From: Bactericera cockerelli
Taxonomy: Eukaryota > Arthropoda > Insecta > Hemiptera > Triozidae
Length of the DNA: 64,000 bases
Direction: 5' to 3'
Assembly (NCBI GenBank): GCA_024516035.1
Contig: CM044958.1
Location: forward strand, 22,900,108 to 22,964,107
Within the stretch, counting starts at the first letter, position 1; every line of letters starts with the position of its first letter. The translations under genes and the position numbers were made by a program. The notes beneath the pieces are model-generated. The model was not told the DNA's origin. It searched no databases and saw only the letters and a program-made list of their open reading frames with translations. Shown piece after piece: positions 21,814-33,610 of the stretch.

Positions 21814-21943
21814 TAACCGACCTCAGTAGCTTGATCGATAAGGCGGCGGACTTGCAACCTAGAGGTCGGTGGTTCAAGTCCAGGTTTCAGCGTAGATTTA
21901 GTAGAGCGAGATTGAGTAGTTGTGATATCACGAATGTGATAAC
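21814..21943 (+). repeat. SINE family D (tRNA-like head)
   Basis: The head 'accgacctcagtagcttgat' and B box 'gtggttcaagtccaggtttc' are followed by 'agcgtagatttagtagagcg'. It matches 39470-39611 and, inverted, 59757-59892. A 62-base perfect palindrome follows immediately. Confidence 0.8.
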
Positions 21944-22005
21944 CCAGATGGGGCTGACGTCCTTCCAGAAGGACGTCCTTCTGGAAGGACGTCAGCCCCA
22001 TCTGG
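21944..22005. repeat. 62-bp perfect palindrome
   Basis: Two 31-base arms (left arm starting CCAGATGGGGCTGACGTCC) are exact inverted copies with no loop, centred on GGAC/GTCC. It interrupts the family-D SINE. Confidence 0.95.
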
Positions 22006-22310
22006 TGAAAGGTACTACGTTGTGGATTTTTCTAATTAATTCAGCTTGTTGAGGTTAGTTGGCGACACCTTAAGCTCTTTGTTTTGAGTCCGAGTGATAA
22101 GTTGACAGCACTCATTTTGATTCAGGACTCAATTTATATCACTCCAAAAAAATAAAACAAAAAATTTCACCGCGTTATCTGGGTTAACACGAATATGATA
22201 ACTTTACTTAACTTGGTTTGAGTTTTACCATTACATCACTGTTGTGATTTGAAGATATGCTACTCAACCTACTTTCAAGCCTTTCTTGGTTGACGTAATT
22301 TGACGCATGT

Positions 22311-23475
22311 TTAACACTTTGAGCCCCAGAGCTGGGATCGGCGAGTGAACTCGAGGGACCACAAATTTCAGAACCCAACACTCATACATTGTTCCCAAGG
22401 ACCACTAGAACCTATTCCCCATAAGAAACACATAGAAATGAATACCATAGGGAGTGCTCATGTCTTCAAAGTAAAGGAAGGTCGTGAATACCATATAGAG
22501 TACTTGAGTCCACAGTCAAATTTTGGGTGAGGGTTATACAGGGTGGGGCAAAAGTCTGGAAACCCCTGAATAACTTTCGAATGCCTTCTTCGGTAAACTT
22601 AATATTTTGTACGGTAAACTGGGCTAATAAGACCTTCTTTTAGAGTGGGGTCGATTTTTGTTACCGGCCCCCATGTCGGGGCCAGGGGGGCCAACTTCAT
22701 TTTTTTAAATACGAACCCCCACCTTGCGATACATTTTTGGAAAGGTCTTTAAATAAGAAATACATTGGTGCAAATTTTATTTTTTTAATATTATTTGTTT
22801 GCAAATGGCGTCCAACTTTGTGTATGCAGTAAAGTCTGGAAACCCCTGAATATCTTTCGAAAGGACTTTCTGAGTAAATTTAAAATTGTGTACGGTAATC
22901 CTTGGTAATCAGATCTTATATTAGAATTGGACCAATTTTTTTTACTGGCCCCCATGTCGGGTCCAGGGAGGTCAACTTCATTTTTTTAAATACGAAACCC
23001 CACTTTGTGATACATTTTTGGAAAGGTCTAATTTCCCCGACTTACCGTGCACAATTTTAAATTAACTGAGAAAGCCCTTTCAAAAGATATTCAGGGGTTT
23101 CCAGACTTTACTGCATACACAAAGTTGGACGCCATTTGCAAACAGTTTAATATTAAAAAAATAAAATTTGCACCAATGTATTTCTTATTCAAAGACCTTT
23201 CCAAAAATGTATCGCAAGGTGGGGGTTCGTATTTAAAAAAATGAAGTTGGCCCCCCTGGCCCCGACATGGGGGCCGGTAACAAAAATCGACCCGACTCTA
23301 AAAGAAGGTCTTATTAGCCCGGTTTACCTTACAAAATTTGAATTTTACCGAAGAAGCCATTCGAAAGTTATTCAGGGGTTTCCAGACTTTTGCCCCACCC
23401 TGTATATGGTACTCATGTCCTTTGTGAAATGTCAGCTGAGAGTCATATATGGTATTCATGAGCTCAAAGTGTTAA
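22311..23475. mobile_element. TTAA-type element at the SLU7 3' end, split by a fold-back insertion
   Basis: TTAA at 22311-22314 and 23472-23475 flank ends CACTTTGAGCCCC and GAGCTCAAAGTG. The outer element is about 300 bases; the fold-back at 22539-23402 is inserted in it. Its right TTAA lies four bases beyond the SLU7 stop codon. Confidence 0.75.
22539..23402. mobile_element. Fold-back element with CAGGGTGGGGCAAAAGTCTG ends
   Basis: TATA flanks both ends (22535-22538, 23403-23406). Arms of about 365 bases are inverted copies. Inside, a block containing 'gtctggaaacccctgaata' and 'ggcccccatgtcggg' occurs twice in tandem and again inverted. No coding sequence. The transposon superfamily was not determined. 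Confidence 0.85.
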
Positions 23476-23479
23476 AAAT

Positions 23480-26400
23480 TCAAGCCATTGGGTCCTCAGG
23501 TCTAGCCCGCTTCATGAGGTAGGCTTCTCTCTCCTCTTGGGTAGGTTCCTGCACGCTGGTCATGCTATTGTAGGACCTCTTCCTCTCGTCCAGCTTCAGC
23601 AGGCGGTCAGCCTCCCGCTGATCCTCTTCTTCTTTCTTCAAAGCCTGAGGAAGTAGAGAAATGAGAAAGAGACCAATTGATAATAAGCCTTGGAAATTTA
23701 ACAAGCAAAAAAGCAAATGTAAAACAATTAGTTTTAAGTTCTTAATTATTTTATTTTAATGTGAACATTGGTATTGTTGTTTCAATTTATAGTTCTAAGA
23801 ATTTTTGAAACAATGTTATGTTCTTCAATAATAATAAATAAAATAATAATAATAATAACATACCTAATAAATTCGAATAATCATAAACTCATTTTTTTCC
23901 CCTTAATATTAAATTTTTAATCGTTTATTAAATTCTTTTTTATGACGGGTCATTCATAATTATATGTCAAGACCATTTGTTAAATAAAACTAAAAAATAA
24001 ATAAAAGAATACTTGTGGTAGAACAATCAAATGTAAACTAGAACACCAAGTCAAGAAAAGCGGTCACGTAATATAGATATGTTTCTGGGAAGGTGGCCCC
24101 TGGTAACTTTTGAATGCGATGGAATTTTCCAGACAGACGCTTTGACCACAATGGAACATGGCATCAAAACACACTTTAATTTTTAATTGTTTTTGCCTTC
24201 ACGCTTTACCCTCCTTTAATTTCCTCCACTCGTTCCCTGCTGGCGCTTTTGCCGAATGTCTTCTTTGTTCCTTGCCTCTCTGAACACTGTACCCGTGTTT
24301 TCAAAGGCGCCATTTTTCTACTGTGCTACAGGGTAAGGAGTCCATGTTCCAGCGTGCCTTGGAGAGAATATAATTTTATAATAATATCGCATACTTATTT
24401 TTAGAAATTACATATTCAGCAGTAGCCTTGTTGATGAGAAAGCAATTGTCTATAAATTACAAACTTGATATAGAAACAATAATCTCTGCGTGCTTTTCGC
24501 ATTGAAGACGATTTAAAAAAAAAAAACATTAGAGCTAAAGATATCCGCGTTGATAATGTCCTGGCTGTACAAGGAGGTAGAATGTACGAGCAATCTTACC
24601 CTGCTTTTGAAATGTTGATTTCCTTACTTACCGGTACAGTACGAGTTCTTGATGAAGGAGTGACAACACTTGTACCCCCACACACCGTTGTGCCACCAGG
24701 ATCCCCACACACTGGTGTGGTTGTTCGGGTAAACATCTTCCTCATAGCGCGACTTGATGATTCCTTTCTCTTGCCCCTGGGGAGATGGGAACAGTTAAGA
24801 ATACTTGTTTGATTTCTACACTACGTCTTTCAAATGAATATAATTGCTAGTATAGTAATCTTATATTATAAAATGATCTGTTTGTGTTTGTATGTTTGTC
24901 CTCGTAAAACTAGAGAACCACAAGTCGGATTGAGCTGAAATTTTGCAGTTACCAATGACAGGCTCATTGGCGTTATGAGCTATTCAATTTTTCAAAAGTT
25001 GAGCTTTCAAATGAGCTTTTTGAAGTACTGATATATCTCGCGAAGTACTAGTCTGATTGAGCTGAACTTTAGTATGGTTCTTAATGGCAGTGTAAAACAG
25101 ATTTTAAACTTTTCAAAATGTGCATTTTTAACAGTTGAGCATTTTTACACCCAAATCTGTCCGTCCTAATGGCTCTCTGTAATGAGAATTCTTTTGGAAT
25201 CACAAGATAAGGTCCAAATATATTCTGGCCCCGCGTTCGGAAAGACAATGAAAGATTTGTAAATCAAGTTTGTAAAATTACGTAAAAGTAGGCGTATTTG
25301 TGACATTTTTTAAAATAATTAAACTTATTTGTTTGTATTTATTTATATAAAATAATTAAAATTATTATTTTTATATTTCTTTTGATAACTCAGTATATTT
25401 TTTAATGGAACATTTTAATAAACAACTTGAGCAACAACTCACCTTGATAACTTTTCCATAGCGAGAATACTCGACATAGTCTTCTGTTTGGGCTAGTAAC
25501 AGCTCACGCGGGGGCACCTTCAAATGTTCTGCCCCGCCATACTTGTCTATGACGCTGGAGGATACCTCCTTCTTGAACTCTTCCTGTGAAAAACAAAACA
25601 AAAAGAGTAAATAAGTGTTGTATCGGGAAAAAAAGAATTATGAAATAATGTAGATTTTTTTGAAGTACTTGTTTAAAGGAGGAAAATTAATCATTTCAGT
25701 TAACAATTTTAAACATGGAACTTGAATTTAAAAATTAAAGTAGAAGAGTCGATTTTTTTTCTTCAGTGAGAAAATGGGTGGTATCATGACAAACAACATT
25801 ATTTCTGTCTCATAGAATTATTATGAAGCCTATTTTTTTCTCTATGTGCCGACTTACAAAAATCCAAAGGTGTTACCTAAAAGTAATTTTGTATGTGGTT
25901 TAATTGCTGTATAATAATAATAATAATAATAAATCTACAAAGAGCCAAATTCGATATTTTGTAATAATTTTTTGGAGTTATTGTGAAAATTCCATTCGTA
26001 GAAAGAGAAAATAATGAATCTATAAAGAGCCAAATTCGATATTTTGTAATATTTTTTGGAGTAATTGTGAATTTTCCATTCGTAGACAGAGAAAATAATG
26101 AATCTACAAAGATCCAAATTCGATGTTGTGTAATAATTTTTGGAGTTATCGGGAATTTTCCCTTCGTAGAAAGAGAAAAGTAAAAACCAAAGCTCCACCT
26201 TCTTGTCCTCGTACTCCCGCTTCAGGAGTTCTAGTTTGGTGGGTTCCGCCAGCACATGCACATTGACCCCCTTCTCATAGGCCTCCCACGCGAACAGCTG
26301 GGCTGTGGCATGCTTGCTGGTGTCCCCGGAGAATCGGACAAAGTTCTCGCCCGCGTAGTCCACGCTGAAATAAAAACAGAGAAGCAATGAAAATTATATA

Positions 26401-29400
26401 AAAACAAAATAATAGAGTACATATTCCAAAAAAAAAAAAAGAGTTAAAATGACTATAGGAGTAGGCGAAACATGTCGACTCTGTGAACTTTTAAACTTTT
26501 TTTTTTAAGCTTTATTAGGAGGACAAACAGGTAACAGTATAAAATTAAGAAAAGAAAGAAGAAAAAAGAACAAACAAATGACAGAATAAATAAGTAAAAA
26601 AGAAAAGAAAATAACAATAATGTCCTACCGGGCGGGGTTATTGCCTGTGGCATTTTTTTCTCAATTAAAAAAGAATGTAAATACAGGAGAATCTCGCTAA
26701 TTCGAAATTACGGTAAGTTGAATATCCCGTTCACCCGAAAGAACTTCTTCAGCCCTCGTCGAACTTTGCTCTTTATTTGAAATCTTGATATCTCGAAATG
26801 ACGCTTCAGTCCCTTGAATTTCGAGTTAGTGGGATTTCACTTTAGATGGTAATATAATTATATTTTCGGAAACACACTTAGGTAATTTTTCAAATAAAAT
26901 ATTTATTAAAATCTTTCATTTATATAATTATGAAGCTACTTGACAAAGTATCCTTGTTTGAGAGCTATCTTTTATTTGATAATAAGTCACACTGATTAAA
27001 AAATAATGGTATAGATCATAGCATTATAGATGGCACTTGATGAACTTCTACGTAAAAAATGAAAAAAATCATTTTCCTTTAAAGAATGTTTGAATAAATA
27101 CTCACTCCTCAGGATTGGCCACAGTTTCGTACGGGTTATCCCTCATAGCACGAGTCTTGGGGTCGTAGTATGCTGAGTTAGGATCCAGATTACGCAGATA
27201 TTTGGCTGTGTCCTCTCGTATCCGCAGATTCCTCACTGTGATACGCTGCTTACTGTCTACTTTGGTTCCTGGCATGTCTACTTCATCCACATATTTGTCT
27301 TCGTCCTCTTCTTCATCTTCTTTATCCTGATAAATAAACATGAGTCCAAATATTAACATTCTCTGTGAATCCAGAGGTTCCAAAGGTCGTGGGGTCGAAA
27401 CCCAGCCGGGACATGACAAGTTATACTCCCATTTGGGATTTTTACCACATAATAATATGTCTTGGGCTTACTGCTGGAATAATGGGACTTTAATATCTTA
27501 ATCGGGCAGTATAAATAAGGCGATATTATTATTATTAAAGGGAAGTAAGTAACATCTCTTAAAACCCAAATTACTTTCTTTCAAGATGCTTCCTGTTAGT
27601 CATCACTACAAGTATAAAAATGTAAAAGAGTACAATGTACAAGGAGATCCTATTGAAGTAATCTCTTCAAGATTCTACTTCATTACATATTATGTATGTA
27701 CTAGTTCAACAACTTACAAATAGAAAATCTATTATTTTGGTAATTTTGATACCTGTATCACAGAAGAAATAAAAATATTTAATCTACCAGTTTTTCTTTA
27801 AAATTAAACAGTATTTGTACTTATTTTGTCTAAAATGTCTGCATATTTTAGGGATTTTGTGCATACTTTTGTATATTTCATTTTATTTTATTTAAAATTT
27901 CTTGCTTTTTGACTGCATGAAATTGGAGCTCTAATTATTATAATGTAAGCATTGTAAGCTAGTCTATCATCTTAGATACTGGCTATCAACTCATGCCTTC
28001 TGATAATATCTGTGGATGGTGCCCTTCACTACGAATTCGATAGCTTCCTCAAAAAGATGTGCAATCACATTATCCAACAAGTGGACAAAACCTTACAATA
28101 GAATAGTTGGTTGGGTTAAAACCAAGATACAAGTTGCTTTGATTCGTGCTGTTTCTCTCAGATTGAGAGGGTCAAGATACAAATTGAGGAGGTATGAAGT
28201 TGAAGATGGATGTGGTGGGTTCCAAATTTAGACGGAGCTGGCTTTGAAGATGGAAATGAATGGACTTATTTTTAATAAATTATAATTTCCATATTTGATT
28301 CTAAAAAAAAAGAATCTTACACTATGCTCTCCCGCATCCAACTTGTCAGCGCGGAGCTCACGCTTAACTTCCTCAATTTTCTGGTAGTGTTCCACGATAG
28401 CGCGATGATTTGCTGGATCATAGCCTGCCCATCTATCCCTCTTACTATCATAGTCTTGAGTCAAGTTAGGCTGCACGAATTCGTCACAGGCAATGTTTGC
28501 ACTTGAATATTTGGCAAGCACTTTGCGGGGTCTCTCAAGACAGTCCTTTTTCTGATGTGTCATGGCACCACAATTCTCACAAGCTCCTTTGCGAAACTTT
28601 TTAGCTTGAGAGGTCTGAAAAAATGGGAATTGAAATTTAAGATTGAATCAAACTTCTTGTTGATCTAATATTATATTAAAATTACTGTCATAATATTAAT
28701 TTTCTAACCAATCCCTGGGATACACAGCAGGGTATTTTACAATTTTCGATAAAATACCTTTTATTTTAGATTAAAATCAAATTCATAACTGTGTTATATT
28801 TGTTTATCCTTTTAATTTTCACTGTCCATAAAATTTATCTAAAAAAAAGTTACCAGAATATAAATTTATAATATATTATGATTAATTTTTGCAAAAGGTT
28901 CACTTTTCTTGCTTGAGCTAATATAATTTCTTGACCAGCTAGACTCTTTACTCCTTGTTCACATTAACTTACTGTGTCAACTCCCCGCTTGTACCATTCA
29001 TCAAGACTAGGTTTGGCTTTTTCTTGGTCAGGTTGAATTCTCTGATGTTGCAATGTGGGACCTCGGGAACCAAAGTACCATGGTGCTGAAGAAATATACT
29101 GAGGAATATGTGGATTGATATCTCTTCCATGTTCATCAACAGCAGCAGGTGCTGTACCAGCCTGAAAAAATAAATTGAAATTGTAAAGAAACTCAATAAA
29201 TACATGCTATTAGATTTAAAATGCCAATGATTCTATTTGAATTAATTTCCTGATTATGATGTTGGTATTACCCTTCCCTTATTAACACGTTGGCTGCGTA
29301 AGACGCCTATCGGCGTCCTCGTGGGTTCTTTCTCTGTGCGTAACAATTTTTGAAGGTTTCACTTGTGTGCGTTGGACGCCTATCGGCGTCCTTTAAAGTT

Positions 29401-31958
29401 CTTGCTGTGTGCGTTGGACGCATACGTGGCGTCCTTAGAGGTGGTCATCTTTGAGAGTAATTTTACCCTATTAAAAAAAAAAGAAAAAAACAAATAAAAT
29501 AAACCATCTGATAGAGAATGACCTTGGCTACAATTCGGTATAAATCGTTATAAATTTTGGATCTAAATGGCTGTCTTTTGTCAGTATTATTTGAGATTGT
29601 GCAATGTTTATATCAGTCATCATTTCTTTTTAGAGGCGGGAAGCTGTGAAACTAATTGTTGAATTTTAATTTTTTTTTGTGAATAATTAATTATGTACCT
29701 ACTATTTTTAGTTATAATTTTGTGAGTTTTACCTACATTAGATATCTACCTAGTTTTATCAGAGGTATCCTTTTTGCTCTAAACAGGTGTTGGATTGCTA
29801 TGATAAAAACTGGTATTGGTATAAAAAAGAGACTTTTCTCTATCTATTTACATTTCATTTTCAGATGAAACAATGAACTAACTGTTTTTAAGATATTATT
29901 ATATTTTGTGGTAGTAAAAGACAATGAGTGGTAGGAAAAGAAGAAAGTTGTCTGACCCTGATATAGTATCTTTCTTCCCGTGTGCGTCGGACACCACGTA
30001 TGCGTCCTTTCTTATTTTCCGCGGAAAACCCAAAAATATGTTTTTTTTTTTAGCATAAAAAACATATTTTTGAGGTTTCGACTAAAAAATAAAAAAAAAA
30101 TGTCTCCGCACAGGGGAAGGAACCCTAAAAAGTTGATATGCACAGAGGAAGAACTCAAAATGACGCCGATGGGCGTCCTACGCACTGGTGAAGACTCCCA
30201 AAATTCCATACGCATGGGACGTGTTAACCTCGCCCAGCCTGGGTATGGCCAGATGTGCCAGCCTGACATGTTTAGAGGGAACAGAATTTTCTGAGTGATA
30301 ATTTGGCTTGAATTGGGAATCAAACTCAGTATCTCTGGACTACGGGCAGTAGTCACAACCATTATGCCATGGAGGCTAGCTTTGGTGTTGGATGTACCTA
30401 CCCAATATACATTTAAAATAGTAATTAAAAATGTTAAACAGTAGTAACAGTCTTTTACTTTAATATGTTATCAACTTTATTATCCATGGGTCCCTTAATT
30501 GGCCATAAACTTTTGTTAGGTTCAAATAACCAAAAGTCCAGGAATTTCAATCCCCAAGTTCTGTAAAAGTTATCCCATTTTTAATCACTTTTCATGATGA
30601 TTGTGTTACTCTCCGTTTGCAGGAAACTCACAAACCTGCTAACCACATTAACCTCACCCAGCCTGTGTTGGGCCAGAATGCCAGCATCACAAAGTCTTCA
30701 TCTTGTTGGATGTTACTTAACTTTGGTAATCCTACCAGTGGCATGCTATGAACTTTTTCTCTAGGCATGCATTTGCCTTTATATGCAGAAACCAAAAATT
30801 AAGTATTGTTCTTGTTCTTGGATAACATTATTTTTTGAGAAAATATTTGCTCATCTCATTTTGAAAAAGTATAAAAAAAAAAATTGGCTGTTACTCTGAG
30901 ACTTTATTATTTTCCCACTGAGCAAGGAGTGTATCACTACTAGTACATACACTGAGCGGATCACTTACTTGTACATTAAAACAGGGTCAATATGACATTG
31001 GACTTTGTTTTGTTTAGCTTAGATTTAATATAAAATTCAAAATACATAGTAAAAATTGAAATTAATACTTATTCAATTTTTCAAATTGTTCACTTTATCC
31101 AACCTTTTTTTATCTCACGGTGTAGCAGGGTTTTCAGTGTAATCCTTACCAATGATACTGCAACCTACTTGGATCTATTGTGACCAGTTGATTCTACATA
31201 TATGGTTTTAATGTCCTGATTTCAGATATATAGTCAGTATGGGGATTTACCCTCCATTAGGTGGGAATTGTACGTGCTACCCACATAGCTATGGTAGGAC
31301 TGGAAATGCCAGACTCACATGTATTGAGGGAACATAATTTTATTCAAAATTCTGCCCTGACCGGGAATTGAACTCAGAATCTCTGGACTATGGGAAGTAG
31401 TCACAACTGTTACTCCATGGAGCCTGTCTTATCTGCCTTCCACTTGTGTACAAAATTTGGTTCTTAAAAAACTCACATTTAAACAATAGCAGTACCTACT
31501 TTTATAACAGGGCTGAAATTTGAAGGTGATCAAACAATTTTGTGTGAAATAATTTATTTATTAACCAAACACAGTGAGGTTCTGTTTTAACTTGCATACT
31601 GGACAATTTGGCTTTTATTTGCTGTTTGTGTGTCTATATATCTGTCTATTCCACAATAACTCTCAAACGGATTCTTTAAATATTGATGAAATTTTGTATA
31701 AATGTTTATTGGGGTCCTAGAATTTTTCCACTAGGACCTACAAAATCTCTTGTTAGATTTGTTAAATAATATTTACTATATTCATAAGACCCTCCTAAAG
31801 TTAAAAAACCCTTCTTGTATTACCTTTCGAGCTTCTTCTAGTTCTTTTGCTTTCCTCCAATCTTCTCTGGATTTTTTCTTTGGTTCCTCATCATCTTCCT
31901 CACTAGCCTTGCTCCTCAGGATCTCTGATAAGGGAATATTGGTGCTAGTTGAGGCCAT
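23480..31958 (-). CDS. SLU7: Pre-mRNA-splicing factor SLU7
   Basis: SLU7 acts in the spliceosome's second step, helping 3' splice site choice. The coding exons found are 31824-31958, 28973-29161, 28321-28614, 27106-27326, 26199-26364, 25443-25583, 24632-24776 and 23480-23644, all with GT/AG. They join in phase except between the last two. The protein shows [36 protein letters not shown], a CCHC knuckle [62 protein letters not shown] and [17 protein letters not shown]. The end is [10 protein letters not shown] through RARPEDPMA and stop. The exon ending SYCTG (phase 1) cannot join the last exon (phase 0), so an exon covering the EAG and lysine-rich linker is missing or unrecognised between 23645 and 24631. 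The human SFLGQ end is absent. The ATG at 31956-31958 is the first in frame after an acceptor-like CTATAG. Confidence 0.95.
24846..25235 (+). repeat. Dispersed repeat resembling Helitron-like 5' sequence
   Basis: 'gatctgtttgtgtttgtatg', 'ttgtcctcgtaaaactagag' and 'gattgagctgaaattttgca' have the wording common in short AT-rich insect repeats, and the block partly recurs around 31615-31735. The termini are unclear. SLU7 intron. Confidence 0.35.
25930..26180. repeat. Three-copy ~85-bp tandem repeat in an SLU7 intron
   Basis: The unit contains 'gagccaaattcgatattttg' and 'ccattcgtagaaagagaaaa', repeated three times. The array begins about 18 bases from the SLU7 5' splice site at 26198, and the minus-strand frame stays open from the exon through the whole array. 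Confidence 0.9.
26490..26655 (-). mobile_element. Non-LTR retrotransposon 3' end
   Basis: Reverse complement of the tail at 11648-11812 ('aagctttattaggaggacaa'), ending near 'ctaccgggcggggttattgc'. Confidence 0.65.
27349..27537 (+). repeat. SINE family A, 5'-truncated
   Basis: It starts within the tRNA-like head at 'ctctgtgaatccagaggttc' and runs to 'aaggcgatattattatt'. SLU7 intron, opposite to transcription. Confidence 0.85.
27540..28314. other. SLU7 intron without recognisable features
   Basis: AT-rich sequence. The short plus-strand open frame around 28016-28231 has no recognisable similarity and is judged chance. Confidence 0.5.
29282..30227. mobile_element. piggyBac-type element with repeated GACGCCTATCGGCGTCC motifs
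   Basis: TTAA at 29282-29285 and 30224-30227. The left part has three spaced motifs of the type 'gacgcctatcggcgtcc', and the right part has 'gacgccgatgggcgtcctac'. An ATG near 29924 opens a short [17 protein letters not shown] frame that looks like the start of a lost transposase. Non-autonomous, in the first SLU7 intron. Confidence 0.75.
30228..30377 (-). repeat. SINE family E fragment
   Basis: 'cagcctgggtatggcc', 'gggaacagaattttctg' and 'ggactacgggcagtagtcac' with 'cattatgccatggagg' match the reverse complement of the family-E head and body. It begins exactly at the TTAA of the preceding element, which may have inserted in it. Confidence 0.75.
30600..30755 (-). repeat. SINE family F (5S-headed), diverged
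   Basis: 'ctaaccacattaacctcacc' body, then inverted 5S landmarks 'gatgttacttaactttgg' and 'taccagtggcatgct'. Confidence 0.6.
31200..31425 (-). repeat. SINE family E, diverged
   Basis: 'ttaccctccattaggtggga' body through 'ctctggactatgggaagtag' and 'gttactccatggagcc' head, inverted. Confidence 0.75.
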
Positions 31959-32409
31959 TCTCAAATGAGTGTTAACTATAGATGAGGTAAAACTTGTTTA
32001 ATTGTAATGATGGAAAAGAATACTTTCTATGGTAAACACTTTAAGGAATAGTTTGATCATTTCAATTTCATTTATTAATTTGTATTTTGTACAATTTTAA
32101 TTGTAAATTAATTAAAAAAACAAAAATTGATTAAAAGATTTTCAAAATTTATTTAATGTTGTGAATATAGCTACATTTTATTATAGCAGCAACAATTTTA
32201 TCACTGGAGTGAAGTTGCTCTTTTTTTTTGAGCAATTTTTTCTAGTGAGCGTATTTTGAGCTCCCTTCAAACATGCGGCTCGTGCTCGTTCCAAAAAAGG
32301 AAGGAAAAAACAAAAAAACAAAATACCTACGCTCCTTTATACTCAAGCGCTCGTTTCAAAACGCACATGGTTTCTCAAGTTCCTGCAATTCTTCCGATTT
32401 TAATTAACC

Positions 32410-32640
32410 TCTTTAATACGTTTCGAGTTCATTTGAGACGTGGGTTTTACCTTGCATTCCCAAGAAACTCAAGAACCTGACACTCAACTCACATTAACCT
32501 CACCCAGGCTGAGTTGGTCCGGGAATAGACAACATCTCGAAAGTTTAAACCTGGAACTAACGCACAAAGTTTTCATCTTTCTGGTCGTTGTTTAACTTCA
32601 ACGATTTTATGACGAAATGATCCATCGACGCCGGCTTTGA
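32410..32640 (-). repeat. SINE family F (5S-headed), diverged
   Basis: 'cacattaacctcacccagg' body followed by 'gttgtttaacttcaacgatt' and 'gatccatcgacgccggct', the inverted 5S region. It lies just upstream of SLU7 and could contain part of its promoter. Confidence 0.65.
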
Positions 32641-32699
32641 TACTCTGATATCTCATTTGATAATTCATAATACCAATGTTTTCATTAAGTAGGACCTAC

Positions 32700-33420
32700 T
32701 CTAAAATTGGACACATGTAAATTCCCCCGGTTTTTTGAAAGGTTCGTATTTCCGGTTGTAAATTCCCCCGGTAAAATATTTGATTACCTGAGGGTTTCAT
32801 GGTAAATTCCCCCGATTCTGTACGTACAGGTATAAAATTGTATATTGTAGGTATGTAGGCAATCTTTTTTTCCTTATAGGCATATCCTTCAATTATCAAT
32901 GAACCGAGGCATGGCCTACATATAGTATTTTACCTAACCCTACTATAAACCGAAGGCATGGCCTTCATTGTATTTTACCTAACCCTGCTATAAACCCAAG
33001 GCATGGCCTTCATTGTATTTTACCTAACCCTACTATAAACCCAAGGCATGGCCTTCATTTTATTTTACCTAACCCTGCTATAAACCCAAGGCATGGCCTT
33101 CATTGTATTTTACCTAACCCTACTATAAACCCAAGGCACGGCCTTCATTGTATTTTACCTAACCCTACTATAAACCCAAGGCATGGCCTTCATTGTATTT
33201 TACCTAACCCTACTATACACCCAAGGCATATCGAAACTTGATTACAAATATTCAATAAACTGACATTTTTGTTATTTTCTGTAGGTTGACCATCGGGGGA
33301 ATTTACATTATACCTTTTTTTTTGCAATCGGGGGAATTTTCATGTACCTTTTTAAGTCCCAAATTTGCAATCGGGGGAATTTGTATGAAAGCGGGGGAAT
33401 TTACAATCGCCCTTAAAATT
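32700..33420. repeat. 45-bp minisatellite flanked by inverted GGGGGAATTT blocks
   Basis: The core (32904-33229) is about 7.2 copies of a 45-base unit starting 'ccaaggcatggccttcattg' and containing 'tacctaaccctactataaac'. Left of it are three 'aaattcccccg' motifs and right of it four or five 'cgggggaattt' motifs, pointing at each other. The layout resembles a repeat-bearing non-autonomous transposon. No known family was recognised. Confidence 0.85.
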
Positions 33421-33540
33421 GATTATTGTCTATTTCCAATAAGTACATTCAGCTCATTAACATCATACCTCTTTAATATAGGTTACCTCGACCAACTAAC
33501 TGGTGCACGTAAAATTTAGTCTGAAATAAATAAGAATTTG

Positions 33541-33610
33541 TCTTGTACCTGGGCGACGCCGCGCTGTTTACCTGTGGTCCAGGGCGAGCTGGGAATAGTT
33601 GAGTGTAAAA
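33541..33610 (-). promoter_or_regulatory. Possible non-coding first exon or promoter of SLU7
   Basis: A GC-rich island in AT-rich DNA, read on the minus strand as 'ctcgccctggaccacag' followed by a donor-like 'gtaaac'. Position and the acceptor-like CTATAG just before the SLU7 ATG would fit a leader exon. There is no transcript evidence. Confidence 0.3.

Noticed and set aside
24201..24345. Minus-strand frame [15 protein letters not shown] as the missing SLU7 exon
   Set aside because: Phase does not fit between the two neighbouring exons, and the residues do not resemble the SLU7 linker.
32904..33229. CCTAACCC-like units as an interstitial telomere
   Set aside because: The repeat unit is 45 bases and contains the string once; it is a minisatellite.
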